This document shows positions 8,121 through 17,089 of a stretch of 64,000 bases of DNA, piece by piece. Origin of the DNA: Paenibacillus_E oryzisoli_A (GTDB lineage: Bacteria; Bacillota; Bacilli; Paenibacillales; NBRC-103111); contig NZ_JBCMUN010000006.1 in assembly GCF_050467285.1 (NCBI RefSeq), positions 248,001 through 312,000 of the forward strand, read 5' to 3'. Positions within the stretch are counted from its first letter, which is position 1, and the number at the start of each line of letters is the position of its first letter. The translations under genes were made by a program, and so were the position numbers. The notes beneath the pieces are model-generated. The model was not told the origin of the DNA. It saw only the letters and a list, made by a program, of their open reading frames with translations, and did not search any database.

Positions 8121-9248
8121 ATGTTTGGTGTCATGGGGAGAGAAACCAAAATGTTCCATAGAAGAGACACAAGACCCGTCCGTGTCGGCGATCTGACGAT
8201 TGGCGGCAGCAACGAAGTCATCATGCAAAGCATGTGTACGACGAAGACGGCGGACGTCAAAGCGACAGTTGCCGAAATCCTTCGCTTGGAGGAGGCGGGC
8301 TGCCAAATCGTGCGCGTCACGGTGAACAATAAGGAAGCCGCCGAAGCGATCAAAGAAATCAAGAAGCAGATTCATATTCCGCTCGTTTCGGACATCCATT
8401 TCGACTATCGACTGGCACTTGCCGCGATTGAGAACGGCATTGATAAGGTTCGGATCAACCCGGGCAATATCGGCCGCCGCGATAAGGTAGAGGCCGTTGT
8501 TAAGGCGTGCAAAGAGCGCGGCATTCCGATTCGGATCGGCGTCAACGCAGGCTCGCTGGAAAATCATTTGCTGGAGAAATACGGCTATCCGACGGCTGAA
8601 GCGATGGTGGAAAGCGCTCTGTTCCACATTAACATTTTGGAAGAGCTGGATTTCCACGACATCATCGTTTCGCTCAAAGCGTCGGATGTACCGATGGCGA
8701 TTGCGGCCTACTCCCAAGCAGCCAAAGCGTTCAATTACCCGTTACACTTGGGCATTACCGAGGCAGGCACGCTGTTCACCGGTGCGGTGAAAAGCGCGGC
8801 GGGCATCGGTACGCTGCTGAATATGGGCATCGGCAACACGCTTCGGATTTCCCTTAGTGCGGATCCTGTTGAGGAAATCAAAGTCGCTAGAGAGCTGCTC
8901 AAAACGTTTGGCTTGATCACGAACGCGGCAACACTCGTCTCCTGCCCAACTTGCGGTCGTCTGGACATCGACTTGTTCTCGATTGCAAATGAAGTCGAGG
9001 AATATATCTCGAAAATCAAAGTGCCAATCAAAGTTTCCGTCCTCGGCTGTGCCGTTAACGGCCCTGGCGAGGCGCGTGAGGCTGACATCGGCATCGCTGG
9101 CGCCCGGGGCGAAGGCATGCTTTTCCGCTACGGGGAAATGATCCGCAAAGTGCCGGAAGCCGAACTGCTGAGCGAGCTGAAAAAAGAAATCGACAGCATC
9201 GTCACGGCTTACGAGCAAACGGGCGCCATTCCCGGCCGCAAACATTAA
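8121..9248 (+). CDS. ispG: IspG, 4-hydroxy-3-methylbut-2-enyl diphosphate synthase
   Basis: About 375 residues. It converts methylerythritol cyclodiphosphate to HMBPP, the penultimate step of the MEP isoprenoid pathway, using a [4Fe-4S] cluster. Visible marks are the TIM-barrel N-terminal part (TRPVRVGDLTIGG, DIHFDYRLAL, KVRINPGNIG) and the C-terminal cluster-binding cysteines in SCPTCGR and LGCAVNGPGEA. The start is uncertain: ATG 8121 has GGAG six bases upstream, while ATG 8133 or 8151 would shorten the N-terminus by 4 or 10 residues and fit homologues at least as well. It stands alone between clpX and its own terminator. Confidence 0.96.
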   Translation: MFGVMGRETKMFHRRDTRPVRVGDLTIGGSNEVIMQSMCTTKTADVKATVAEILRLEEAGCQIVRVTVNNKEAAEAIKEIKKQIHIPLVSDIHFDYRLALAAIENGIDKVRINPGNIGRRDKVEAVVKACKERGIPIRIGVNAGSLENHLLEKYGYPTAEAMVESALFHINILEELDFHDIIVSLKASDVPMAIAAYSQAAKAFNYPLHLGITEAGTLFTGAVKSAAGIGTLLNMGIGNTLRISLSADPVEEIKVARELLKTFGLITNAATLVSCPTCGRLDIDLFSIANEVEEYISKIKVPIKVSVLGCAVNGPGEAREADIGIAGARGEGMLFRYGEMIRKVPEAELLSELKKEIDSIVTAYEQTGAIPGRKH

Positions 9249-9251
9249 ACT

Positions 9252-9293
9252 AAAAACCGTTACCACCGGATCCCGGGAGGTAACGGTTTTTTT
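9252..9293 (+). terminator. Terminator after ispG
   Basis: Stem AAACCGTTACC/GGTAACGGTTT with an inner CCGG-rich hairpin and a run of seven T. Confidence 0.88.
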
Positions 9294-9394
9294 ACATATT
9301 TAAGGCGCATCCGACGCATAATGAATCTAGCTGAAAAAAATGGAAGCCAAGCGGCCATTTCACAGCGCTCTTACGCGATCAGGAGGCGTCTCAC

Positions 9395-10216
9395 ATGAAG
9401 ACAACACGAATCAACACGTTAGTTCGTACGATGGCTTTTACGGCAATTGCAGGCGTTATGCTGCTGGCTACGCCGATCAATATGAAGGCAAAGGGGCCGG
9501 AGTTTCCTGCACCGGGCGGAACAGGCGCAGACATGCAAGGCGCAGCGGGCAAAAAGATAGCCATCGTCATCGACGACTTTGGCAACAACATGGACGGCAC
9601 GGCCGAAATGCTGCAGCTGCCGATTCCTTTTACCGTAGCGGTGATGCCGTTCTTGCCATCGACGAAGCAGGATGCCCAGCTGGCGCATGACCGCGGGCTG
9701 GACGTGATTCTCCACCTGCCGATGGAGCCGGTGCGAGGGAAGAAGAGTTGGCTGGGCCCCGGGGCCATCACAACGGATTTGTCCGACGCCGAAATTCATA
9801 AACGGATCGTCGCGGCCATTGAAGATGTGCCGTATGCCATCGGCATCAACAATCATATGGGCTCCAAAGCGACAGCAGACGAACGCGTGATGCGCATTCT
9901 CGTGGACATTTGCAAGGAGCGCGGACTTTTTTTGCTCGACAGCCGAACCACACCCAAAAGCGTAATCGGCAAGCTGGCCGAAGCCAAAGGTGTTCCTCAC
10001 GCAGGGAATCAGTTATTTTTCGACGACCTCTATACGTACAGCCACATCAGCAAGCAGATGACGAAGCTCAAGAAGCTCGTTCACGATAACGACAGCGTCA
10101 TTGCAATCGGACATGTCGGCCCGCCGGGCAAGAAAACCGCGCAGGTCATTAAAGAAGCGATTCCTGCGATTCAAAAGGAAGCAACGTTTGTTTCCATTTC
10201 TCAAATGGTGAAATAG
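9395..10216 (+). CDS. Secreted divergent polysaccharide deacetylase (YibQ/DUF610 family)
   Basis: 273 residues. The N-terminus has a positively charged start and hydrophobic stretch (about 8-30) typical of a signal peptide or anchor. The rest matches the divergent polysaccharide deacetylase family (Polysacc_deac_2): IAIVIDDFGNN near residue 55, LHLPMEP, NNHMGSKAT and IGHVGPPGKKT, carrying the Asp and His residues expected to bind metal. Family members are predicted carbohydrate deacetylases; the substrate is not established. The ATG follows CAGGAGG. The 3' end is one base from the convergent amidase gene with no terminator between them, so the transcripts may overlap. Confidence 0.88.
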   Translation: MKTTRINTLVRTMAFTAIAGVMLLATPINMKAKGPEFPAPGGTGADMQGAAGKKIAIVIDDFGNNMDGTAEMLQLPIPFTVAVMPFLPSTKQDAQLAHDRGLDVILHLPMEPVRGKKSWLGPGAITTDLSDAEIHKRIVAAIEDVPYAIGINNHMGSKATADERVMRILVDICKERGLFLLDSRTTPKSVIGKLAEAKGVPHAGNQLFFDDLYTYSHISKQMTKLKKLVHDNDSVIAIGHVGPPGKKTAQVIKEAIPAIQKEATFVSISQMVK

Positions 10217-10217
10217 G

Positions 10218-10895
10218 TTATTTCGGATGCGTCATCGACATGTATTGTTCCACGGCATGGGTAATCGCTTTGGCCAGCTTGGTTTGAAAGTGGCTATCGT
10301 TTAACAGCTTGCGATCTTTACCATTGGACAGAAAGCCGAGTTCAACGATAACGGAAGGGCATTTCGTATTCCGCAGCACGTAATATTTTTTGCCGAGTAC
10401 AGGAAGCTCTTCCGTTTCATACACCTTATTCAACGCGTCCTGCAGCAGCGTCGCCAACAAAATGCTTTCCGACTGGTTCTGATAAATCACGAGCGGGCCG
10501 CGGACGTAAGGTTTTCTGGACCAGTTGATGTGCAGGCTGAGCATCATACGGGGCTGCAGCGTATTCGCGAGCCCCGCTCTCTGGGCGAGATCTTTGCGGT
10601 GCCGACCGCCGTAAGACCACGTATTATCGTCGCTTAAGGCGTAATCCTCGGTACGGTTGATTATGACACGGAAGCCCCTTTTCCGAAGGGCTTTATATGT
10701 TTTTTTGGCAATCGCTAGATTCATAGCTTTCTCTTCGTATTTCCCGAACATCGTTCCGCTGTCGATGCCTCCGTGCCCCACATCAAGCAGGACGTCGGCG
10801 CTCGGCAGTAAATGATCTGATTTCGCCATCGCTTGCGACGTAGAAGCACCGACAATCATCGTGAGAAGAACCGCGAGTAATGCAAATCGTTTCAA
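10218..10895 (-). CDS. Secreted N-acetylmuramoyl-L-alanine amidase (Amidase_3, CwlD-like)
   Basis: About 225 residues. After a signal peptide (MKRFALLAVLLTM, cleavage near AMA-KSD) comes a single Amidase_3 domain with the zinc ligands in LDVGHGGIDSG, LSLHINWS and the glutamate in VIVELGFLSN. It hydrolyses the bond between muramic acid and the stem peptide. No wall-binding repeats are present, which resembles the spore cortex amidase CwlD. I prefer TTG at 10895 because AAAGGATG lies about 8 nt upstream and the protein starts directly at the signal sequence. ATG 10907, which would have no spaced ribosome binding site, and longer starts up to 10970 are possible. Divergent from lonB. Confidence 0.85.
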   Translation of the reverse strand: MKRFALLAVLLTMIVGASTSQAMAKSDHLLPSADVLLDVGHGGIDSGTMFGKYEEKAMNLAIAKKTYKALRKRGFRVIINRTEDYALSDDNTWSYGGRHRKDLAQRAGLANTLQPRMMLSLHINWSRKPYVRGPLVIYQNQSESILLATLLQDALNKVYETEELPVLGKKYYVLRNTKCPSVIVELGFLSNGKDRKLLNDSHFQTKLAKAITHAVEQYMSMTHPK

Positions 10896-10986
10896 GCCGG
10901 CCCACATCCTTTTAGCATGAAAATCTACTCTTATCCTTCTTCGATTCGGGGCCTTCCATACGCCCGGCAAAAGTTTGCTTGTATTG

Positions 10987-11014
10987 GATTAACCTGCATT
11001 TCCGCGGGAATACT
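10987..11014 (+). promoter_or_regulatory. Possible forespore (sigma-F/G-like) promoter of lonB
   Basis: GGGAATACT (11006-11014) fits the sigma-F/G -10 pattern GGNNANANT exactly. A GATTA sequence lies 14 nt upstream as a weak -35. In B. subtilis lonB is forespore-expressed, which makes this plausible, but the -35 match is imperfect. Confidence 0.4.
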
Positions 11015-11063
11015 GGAAGTTATAAGCTTTTCTGACGACGAAAGTTTCAAGGAGGTTAGCACG

Positions 11064-12791
11064 ATGAGTTTGAGTATTATATTGATGGTTATTCAGGTGT
11101 TTTTCGCGGTTGTGATCGGGTTGTATTTCTGGAATTTGCTGCGCAATCAACAATCCAATCGGTCTGCTGTCGATAGAGAATCCAGGAAAGAATTGGAGAA
11201 GCTGAGAAAGCTGCGTTCCATTTCGCTCACCAAGCCACTGTCGGAGAAAACAAGACCTTCCTCCATGCAAGATATTGTAGGGCAAGTGGAAGGATTGAAG
11301 GCCCTGAAAGCTGCGCTGTGCGGTCCGAACCCCCAGCACGTCATTATTTATGGACCTCCGGGCGTCGGTAAGACGGCAGCGGCACGGGTTGTGCTGGAAG
11401 AAGCAAAGAAGAACGACGAATCGCCGTTTCGTCCAGATTCCAAGTTTACAGAAATCGATGCGACGACCGCCCGATTTGACGAGCGGGGTATCGCCGATCC
11501 GCTGATCGGTTCGGTGCACGATCCGATTTATCAAGGCGCCGGTGCGATGGGCGTTGCCGGCATTCCGCAGCCGAAACCAGGCGCTGTGACGAAGGCGCAC
11601 GGGGGCATTCTGTTTATCGACGAAATCGGTGAATTGCACCCTACGCAAATGAACAAATTATTAAAGGTGCTGGAAGACCGCAAGGTATTCCTGGAGAGCG
11701 CCTATTACAGCTCGGAGGATGCCAACATTCCGGGGTATATTCATGATATTTTTCAAAACGGCCTGCCGGCCGATTTCCGTTTGGTAGGCGCCACGACGCG
11801 CACGCCGAGCGAAATTCCGCCTGCGATCCGCTCGCGGTGCATGGAAATCTTTTTCCGTCCGCTGCTGCCTGGCGAGGTTGGCGAAATTGCAAGAAAGGCG
11901 CTCGACAAGATCGGGTTTAAAAAATGTGAGGACGCCGTACAGGTGGTCACCAAATATGCGACAAACGGACGTGAAGCCGTTAATGTGATCCAACTGGCAG
12001 CAGGCCTTGCGCTGACGGATAAACGCAACGAAATTACGGCAGCTGATGTAGAATGGGTTGTTAACTCGTCGCAAATTCCGCCGCGCCCAGACCGCAAAGT
12101 GCCGGCACAGCCGCAAATCGGTTTCGTCAATGGTCTTGCCGTGTACGGCCCTAACCTCGGGACGCTGCTCGAAATCGAAGTCAGCGCGATTCCCGCTGCT
12201 GTGCCGGGTGCCGGCATTTTCAACATCACGGGCGTTGTGGATGAGGAAGAAATGGGCGGGGGCTCCCGCACGATTCGCAGAAAAAGCATGGCGCGGGGCT
12301 CTGTGGAAAACGTATTGACCGTGCTGCGCAAATTGGGCTTCCATACAGCGGACTACGATCTCCACATCAATTTCCCGGGTGGCGTGCCGATTGACGGGCC
12401 TTCCGCGGGTATTTCCATGGCGACAGCAATCGCTTCGGCGATTCAACGTATCCCTGTGGATAATAAGCTCGCGATGACCGGTGAAATGAGCATTCACGGC
12501 AAAGTGAAGCCAGTTGGCGGCGTTGTGGCGAAAGTGGAGGCGGCTTTCCAAGCCGGCGCAACCCGCGTCATTATTCCGAAGGAGAACTGGCAGGCGCTTT
12601 TTGAAGATCTGCCTGGCGTTCAAGTGTACGCGGCCGAAACAATTGAAGAAGTGTTAAGTGTAGCCCTGGGCCTTGAATTGCAAGAGAACGTGATTCCGAT
12701 TCCGCTTGCGCCGGAGAGAGGTCTGGCTTCATCTGCTCTGCCGATTTTGCATGCCAACCCGCAAAGCATCGATGCCAATAAAGGGATGTAA
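11064..12791 (+). CDS. lonB: LonB, membrane-anchored Lon-like ATP-dependent protease
   Basis: 575 residues. A transmembrane segment (about 3-24, IILMVIQVFFAVVIGLYF) replaces the large Lon N-domain. An AAA+ ATPase follows with Walker A YGPPGVGKT and Walker B ILFIDEIGEL, then the Lon protease domain with the Ser447-Lys490 dyad (DGPSAG, VVAKVEA). The 43-residue spacing is the same as in classical Lon. ATG 11064 has GGAGG nine bases upstream; a longer frame from 10917 lacks this and would put 49 extra residues before the membrane helix. It precedes lon. In B. subtilis LonB acts in the forespore. Confidence 0.95.
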   Translation: MSLSIILMVIQVFFAVVIGLYFWNLLRNQQSNRSAVDRESRKELEKLRKLRSISLTKPLSEKTRPSSMQDIVGQVEGLKALKAALCGPNPQHVIIYGPPGVGKTAAARVVLEEAKKNDESPFRPDSKFTEIDATTARFDERGIADPLIGSVHDPIYQGAGAMGVAGIPQPKPGAVTKAHGGILFIDEIGELHPTQMNKLLKVLEDRKVFLESAYYSSEDANIPGYIHDIFQNGLPADFRLVGATTRTPSEIPPAIRSRCMEIFFRPLLPGEVGEIARKALDKIGFKKCEDAVQVVTKYATNGREAVNVIQLAAGLALTDKRNEITAADVEWVVNSSQIPPRPDRKVPAQPQIGFVNGLAVYGPNLGTLLEIEVSAIPAAVPGAGIFNITGVVDEEEMGGGSRTIRRKSMARGSVENVLTVLRKLGFHTADYDLHINFPGGVPIDGPSAGISMATAIASAIQRIPVDNKLAMTGEMSIHGKVKPVGGVVAKVEAAFQAGATRVIIPKENWQALFEDLPGVQVYAAETIEEVLSVALGLELQENVIPIPLAPERGLASSALPILHANPQSIDANKGM

Positions 12792-12819
12792 GAAGTTAAC
12801 ACCTAATGTAAGGTGCAAA

Positions 12820-12849
12820 TTGGTGTTTTGCGGTTAGTTTTGTTAAAAT
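12820..12849 (+). promoter_or_regulatory. Possible promoter of lon
   Basis: TTGGTG (12820-12825), 18-nt spacer, TAAAAT (12844-12849). An AACACC/GGTGTT inverted repeat (12800-12828) overlaps the -35 and might be an operator or a weak lonB terminator. No clear CtsR box was found. Confidence 0.4.
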
Positions 12850-12886
12850 GTAAAAGGCAACAAGAGGAAAAATGGAGGTGCAGAGG

Positions 12887-15238
12887 ATGGGACCTGGAAA
12901 AATCAAGGTGCGCAGATTGCCGCTATTGCCTCTTAGGGGACTACTTGTCTATCCAAGCATGGTCCTACATCTTGATGTAGGAAGGGAAAAGTCGGTTAAA
13001 GCACTCGAACGGGCAATGGTAGATGACAGCATGATTCTCCTCTGCTCTCAATCGGAGATCAACATAGAAGAACCAACCACAGAGGATATTTACCGGATCG
13101 GCACAATTGCCAAAGTGAGACAAATGCTCAAGCTTCCGAACGGTACGATCCGCGTGCTGGTTGAAGGCGTGCTGCGCGCGGAAATCGTGGATTATTTGTC
13201 TAACGACGAATATTACGAGGTGACGGCGAAGGAGCTTCCAGAGCAGGATACGACCGATCCTGAAATCGATGCGCTTATGCGTACGGTGCTTAATCAGTTC
13301 GAGCATTACATCAATTTATCTAAAAAAGTAACGCCGGAGACGCTTGCCGCGGTTTCGGACATCGATGAGCCGGGCCGCCTGGCGGACGTCATTTGCAGTC
13401 ATTTGTCGCTGAAAATCAAGGATAAACAGGAAATTCTCGAAACGGTCGATGTGCGTGAGCGCTTGGAGAAAATGCTGAACATCCTGAATAATGAGCGGGA
13501 AGTGCTCGAGCTGGAGCGTAAAATTTCCCAACGCGTCAAAAAGCAAATGGAAAAGACGCAGAAGGAATATTACCTGCGCGAGCAGATGAAGGCGATTCAG
13601 AAGGAGCTTGGCGATAAAGAAGGCCGCGCAGGCGAAGTCGATGAGCTTCGCAGCCAATTGGCTGAAGCGGAGCTGCCTGAGAAGGTAAAGGAGAAGGTCG
13701 AGAAAGAAATCGACCGTCTGGAGAAAATGCCGGCAACCTCCGCAGAGGGCGGCATCATTCGCAACTACATCGATTGGCTGCTCGGACTGCCGTGGAACAA
13801 GGAAACTGCCGACGATCTGGATCTCGATAAGGCGGAAGAAATTCTAAACGAAGACCATTTCGGACTAGAGAAACCGAAAGAGCGCGTGCTGGAATACTTG
13901 GCCGTGCAGAAGCTCGTTCAGAAGCTCAAAGGTCCGATTCTTTGCCTTGTTGGCCCGCCAGGGGTCGGGAAAACGTCGATTGCGCGTTCCATTGCACGTT
14001 CCTTGAACAGACAATTCGTGCGAATTTCTCTCGGCGGTGTTCGGGATGAAGCTGAAATTCGCGGTCATCGCCGCACCTATGTCGGTGCGATGCCTGGGCG
14101 GATCATTCAGGGGATGAAAAATGCCGGCGCCAGCAATCCCGTATTTCTTCTGGATGAAATCGACAAAATGGCGATGGATTTCCGGGGAGACCCGGCGGCC
14201 GCGCTGCTCGAGGTTCTCGATCCGGAGCAAAATAGCACTTTTAGCGATCATTTTATAGAAGTACCGTATGATTTGTCGAAGGTCATGTTCGTTACCACAG
14301 CGAATGCTGTACACAACATTCCGCGTCCCTTGCTGGATCGCATGGAGGTTCTCTACATTCCGGGTTACACCGAAATCGAGAAGCTCCAGATCGCGAAAAA
14401 ATATTTGCTGCCGAAGCAAAAACGCGATCACGGCCTCCAGGATGACCAGCTTGTCGTCGATGAGGGCGCCTTGATGAAAATCGTGCGCGAGTACACGCGG
14501 GAAGCCGGCGTGCGGAATTTGGAGCAGCAGGTAGCCGGTATTAACCGTAAAGCTGCAAAGAAAATCGTATCCGATCCTTCCGCACCTGTACACGTCACCG
14601 AAGACAATCTGAAAGATTTCCTCGGTCCCGTGAAGTTTAAATATAACGTGGCCGAAGACAAGGATCAGGTCGGTGCCGTGACAGGCCTTGCCTGGACGGA
14701 AGTCGGCGGCGATACGCTCGTGATCGAAGTCACGGTCATGCAGGGTACGGGCAAGCTGACACTAACCGGCAAGCTTGGCGATGTGATGAAGGAATCGGCA
14801 CAGGCGGCATTCAGCTATACGCGCTCGCGGGCTGAAGTGCTTGGCATTCCGGCGGACTTCCATGAGAAGAACGACATTCACATTCATATCCCGGAAGGCG
14901 CAATTCCGAAGGACGGTCCGTCGGCCGGCATTACAATGGCAACGGCGCTGATTTCGGCGTTGACCGACATCCCGGTTTCCCGCCATGTCGCGATGACTGG
15001 CGAGATCACGCTCCGCGGTCGCGTGCTGCCAATCGGCGGTCTGAAAGAGAAATCACTGGCTGCACACCGCGCAGGCATCAAGACGGTATTGCTGCCGCAA
15101 GATAACGAAAAAGATCTTGTGGATATTCCGGAGAGCGTACGCGAAGCGATGACGTTCATCCCGGTCTCTCACATGGATCAAGTGCTGGAACATGCCTTAG
15201 TCCGCAAGCAGCCGACGACGCCTGTCGGCACCGCATAA
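12887..15238 (+). CDS. lon: Lon (LonA) ATP-dependent protease
   Basis: 783 residues. The N-terminal substrate-binding domain (LPLLPLRGLLVYPSM) is followed by coiled-coil helices (about 190-280, charged heptads) and the AAA+ module with Walker A GPPGVGKTS and Walker B FLLDEIDKM. The protease domain has the dyad Ser679 (DGPSAG) and Lys722 (LKEKS), the same residue numbers as E. coli Lon when counted from ATG 12887. This supports that start over an in-frame ATG at 12872. GGAGG lies 8 nt upstream. Soluble hexamer that degrades misfolded and specific regulatory proteins. engB begins 25 bp downstream and is likely co-transcribed. Confidence 0.98.
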   Translation: MGPGKIKVRRLPLLPLRGLLVYPSMVLHLDVGREKSVKALERAMVDDSMILLCSQSEINIEEPTTEDIYRIGTIAKVRQMLKLPNGTIRVLVEGVLRAEIVDYLSNDEYYEVTAKELPEQDTTDPEIDALMRTVLNQFEHYINLSKKVTPETLAAVSDIDEPGRLADVICSHLSLKIKDKQEILETVDVRERLEKMLNILNNEREVLELERKISQRVKKQMEKTQKEYYLREQMKAIQKELGDKEGRAGEVDELRSQLAEAELPEKVKEKVEKEIDRLEKMPATSAEGGIIRNYIDWLLGLPWNKETADDLDLDKAEEILNEDHFGLEKPKERVLEYLAVQKLVQKLKGPILCLVGPPGVGKTSIARSIARSLNRQFVRISLGGVRDEAEIRGHRRTYVGAMPGRIIQGMKNAGASNPVFLLDEIDKMAMDFRGDPAAALLEVLDPEQNSTFSDHFIEVPYDLSKVMFVTTANAVHNIPRPLLDRMEVLYIPGYTEIEKLQIAKKYLLPKQKRDHGLQDDQLVVDEGALMKIVREYTREAGVRNLEQQVAGINRKAAKKIVSDPSAPVHVTEDNLKDFLGPVKFKYNVAEDKDQVGAVTGLAWTEVGGDTLVIEVTVMQGTGKLTLTGKLGDVMKESAQAAFSYTRSRAEVLGIPADFHEKNDIHIHIPEGAIPKDGPSAGITMATALISALTDIPVSRHVAMTGEITLRGRVLPIGGLKEKSLAAHRAGIKTVLLPQDNEKDLVDIPESVREAMTFIPVSHMDQVLEHALVRKQPTTPVGTA

Positions 15239-15263
15239 ATCGCTTTTAGAAAGAGTTGAAATC

Positions 15264-15926
15264 ATGAAAGTCAATCAAGCTGAATTCATCATCAGCGCGG
15301 TTGGACCTAGCCAATATCCTGAGGACGCCTTGCCGGAAATTGCTCTGGCAGGGCGTTCGAATGTCGGGAAATCTTCGTTGATCAACTGCTTGATCTCGCG
15401 GAAAAACTTGGCCAGAACAAGCTCCCAACCGGGCAAAACGCAAACGCTCAATTATTATAAAGTGAATGAGGACTTATATTTCGTCGATCTTCCAGGCTAT
15501 GGTTATGCCAAGGTATCCAAAACCAAGCGCGAAGAGTGGGGGAAATTTATTGAAGGGTACCTGCTGCATCGGGAACCGCTCTGTTTGGTCATGCAGCTCG
15601 TCGACTTGCGCCACCCGCCTACGAAGGACGATGTTGCCATGTACGATTGGCTGCGCCATATGAGGGTGCCTGTTCAAGTGGTTGCGACCAAGGCGGACAA
15701 AATCCCCAAAAGCAAATGGCAGAAGCATTTGAAAGTTGTTCGGGAAACGCTCGACATGCCGAAAGGCGTACAGCCGCTTCTCTTTTCGTCCGAACTGAAG
15801 CTCGGAAAGGACGAATTATGGAGCATTCTCGAGCAAGCGATCGGTTACGGCGCAAGCGAGGAATCCGCGGAAACAGCGGTCGAGACTGAAGGTTCGATAA
15901 CCGAAGCGGATTCTTCCGCAGACTAA
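15264..15926 (+). CDS. ysxC: EngB/YsxC, GTPase for large ribosomal subunit assembly
   Basis: 220 residues. TrmE-Era-EngA-EngB-Septin-like GTPase: G1 AGRSNVGKSS, switch I region SSQPGKTQT, G3 DLPGYGY, G4 TKADKI. It acts in late 50S assembly. The acidic, Glu/Ala-rich C-terminal tail of about 25 residues goes beyond the usual end of the domain and has no evident motif. The lon-ysxC order matches Bacillus, where both lie just upstream of the hemA operon. Confidence 0.96.
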   Translation: MKVNQAEFIISAVGPSQYPEDALPEIALAGRSNVGKSSLINCLISRKNLARTSSQPGKTQTLNYYKVNEDLYFVDLPGYGYAKVSKTKREEWGKFIEGYLLHREPLCLVMQLVDLRHPPTKDDVAMYDWLRHMRVPVQVVATKADKIPKSKWQKHLKVVRETLDMPKGVQPLLFSSELKLGKDELWSILEQAIGYGASEESAETAVETEGSITEADSSAD

Positions 15927-15935
15927 GAAGGAAAC

Positions 15936-15966
15936 AAGCCGTCTTGCCAAGCGCAGGGCGGTTTTT
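15936..15966 (+). terminator. Terminator after engB
   Basis: A 12-bp stem with three G-U pairs (AAGCCGTCTTGC/GCAGGGCGGTTT) and a T-run. Confidence 0.7.
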
Positions 15967-16190
15967 GCGTCTCAAGGAGCCTAACTCCGAATGAGGGAGC
16001 ATTTCACAAAGAACCCTACAGGAAAGCGAGGTTTTTAAGGGAAAGTAAAGCGGCATTCGAGGTTCTCCGGTTTTTTCAGAATATTTGGCGGATTATCATG
16101 AATGGGAGGCAGGAATATTCGTCAGCTGTGTAGTATAATATAAACAAGGTAAGAGTTTATGGCTTGAAAACAAAGAATCGAGGGATTTTT

Positions 16191-16781
16191 ATGGCACAAA
16201 GGTTAGCGACTGAATATGTCAAAACCTGCCTCCAGTTAACAGAAGCCGAGATGTTGAAGTTTTTTCAAATGTTTGTCGATCATCAGTTGGCGCTGCAAGT
16301 CAAAGTTTTGGAAAACGGGAACCAAGAGGTTGTTTTTCAAGATGGCGCCGGCGGTCAAGAGATCGTCCTCTCATTTGAGAAAAAATCGGGCCTTTACGAG
16401 TGCACAGGATCCTGCAGATTAAGCAACACGAAACTAGCGAATTTAATGCGTAAGGCTGTCTCGGATTTCAAAGGAAGCGCAATTGTGAACCGCATCTATT
16501 CGGCGTATACCATGGTGTATACGTATGCGCACGGCACTGTTGTGAAAATTGAAGAGATAAAAGGTCAGCGCGTCACGGTTATTTATGAGCACAAAGATAC
16601 GATAGGCCTGCTGCAGCAACTGTTCAAACGTCAAGAAATTGAACAAGAAATTGAGATGATCCATGACCAGATCAATCATCTGCTCGACGTGAGAAACATG
16701 CTGCAAGAGCCGCAAGAACATGAACAAGTCGACGTTCGTCTCAAGGAATTAACCCACCGGTTATTCGTCTTGGAGGCCTAA
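16191..16781 (+). CDS. Uncharacterised soluble protein (unknown family)
   Basis: 196 residues from ATG 16191, which has GAGGGA just upstream; an in-frame TTG at 16164 has no such site. I do not recognise the family. The first 120 residues look alpha/beta (TEYVKTCLQLTEAEM, QEIVLSFEKKSGLYEC). The C-terminal third is a charged coiled-coil-like helix (QLFKRQEIEQEIEMIHDQINH). There is no signal peptide or membrane segment. It has its own terminator and a TATAAT near 16134, so it is probably a one-gene unit. Neighbours (engB, speD) do not reveal a role. Confidence 0.75.
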   Translation: MAQRLATEYVKTCLQLTEAEMLKFFQMFVDHQLALQVKVLENGNQEVVFQDGAGGQEIVLSFEKKSGLYECTGSCRLSNTKLANLMRKAVSDFKGSAIVNRIYSAYTMVYTYAHGTVVKIEEIKGQRVTVIYEHKDTIGLLQQLFKRQEIEQEIEMIHDQINHLLDVRNMLQEPQEHEQVDVRLKELTHRLFVLEA

Positions 16782-16806
16782 TTATTCATAAATATGCATG
16801 CGATTG

Positions 16807-16832
16807 AAAGACCCATTTTTCGGGTCTTTTTT
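16807..16832 (+). terminator. Terminator after the unknown gene at 16191
   Basis: AAAGACCC/GGGTCTTT stem with a 7-nt loop and a T-run. Confidence 0.88.
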
Positions 16833-16914
16833 GTTGTGGATGCACCAAACATTCATTTTCACATAAGTTAGATATGGCGCGAACGTGACAGTTTAGCGGT
16901 AGCAAAAAAAAGTA

Positions 16915-16943
16915 TTGCATTTATCGTCGATAGATGTTATTTT
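16915..16943 (+). promoter_or_regulatory. Candidate promoter of speD
   Basis: TTGCAT (16915-16920), 17-nt spacer, TATTTT (16938-16943). It would give a 5' leader of about 140 nt before speD. Confidence 0.45.
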
Positions 16944-16971
16944 TAATCTCGTTGAAAACAATATAGGAACC

Positions 16972-17038
16972 AGGATTCACTCAGGACATTGAATGTTGCG
17001 AGAGATTATACCCTCGGGAAGTGAATGACGTAGGTCCT
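16972..17038 (+). promoter_or_regulatory. Structured 5' leader of speD (candidate cis-regulatory RNA)
   Basis: The leader can close a long-range helix: ATTCACT (16975-16981) with AGTGAAT (17020-17026), extended by AGGA (16972-16975) with TCCT (17035-17038). Enclosed within it are CGAG/CTCG (16999-17002 with 17013-17016) and a short ACATT-G-AATGT palindrome. It lies between the likely transcription start and the speD ribosome binding site (AGGAAGGGGG near 17071). No known riboswitch class was recognised. Confidence 0.4.
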
Positions 17039-17089
17039 AGCGGATGAAATTTGTAAGACATTTTATTCCTAGGAAGGGGGAACCGAAAG

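Noticed and set aside
11661..12623. 320-codon frame antisense to lonB
   Set aside because: Shadow of lonB with no start signals and an unnatural composition.
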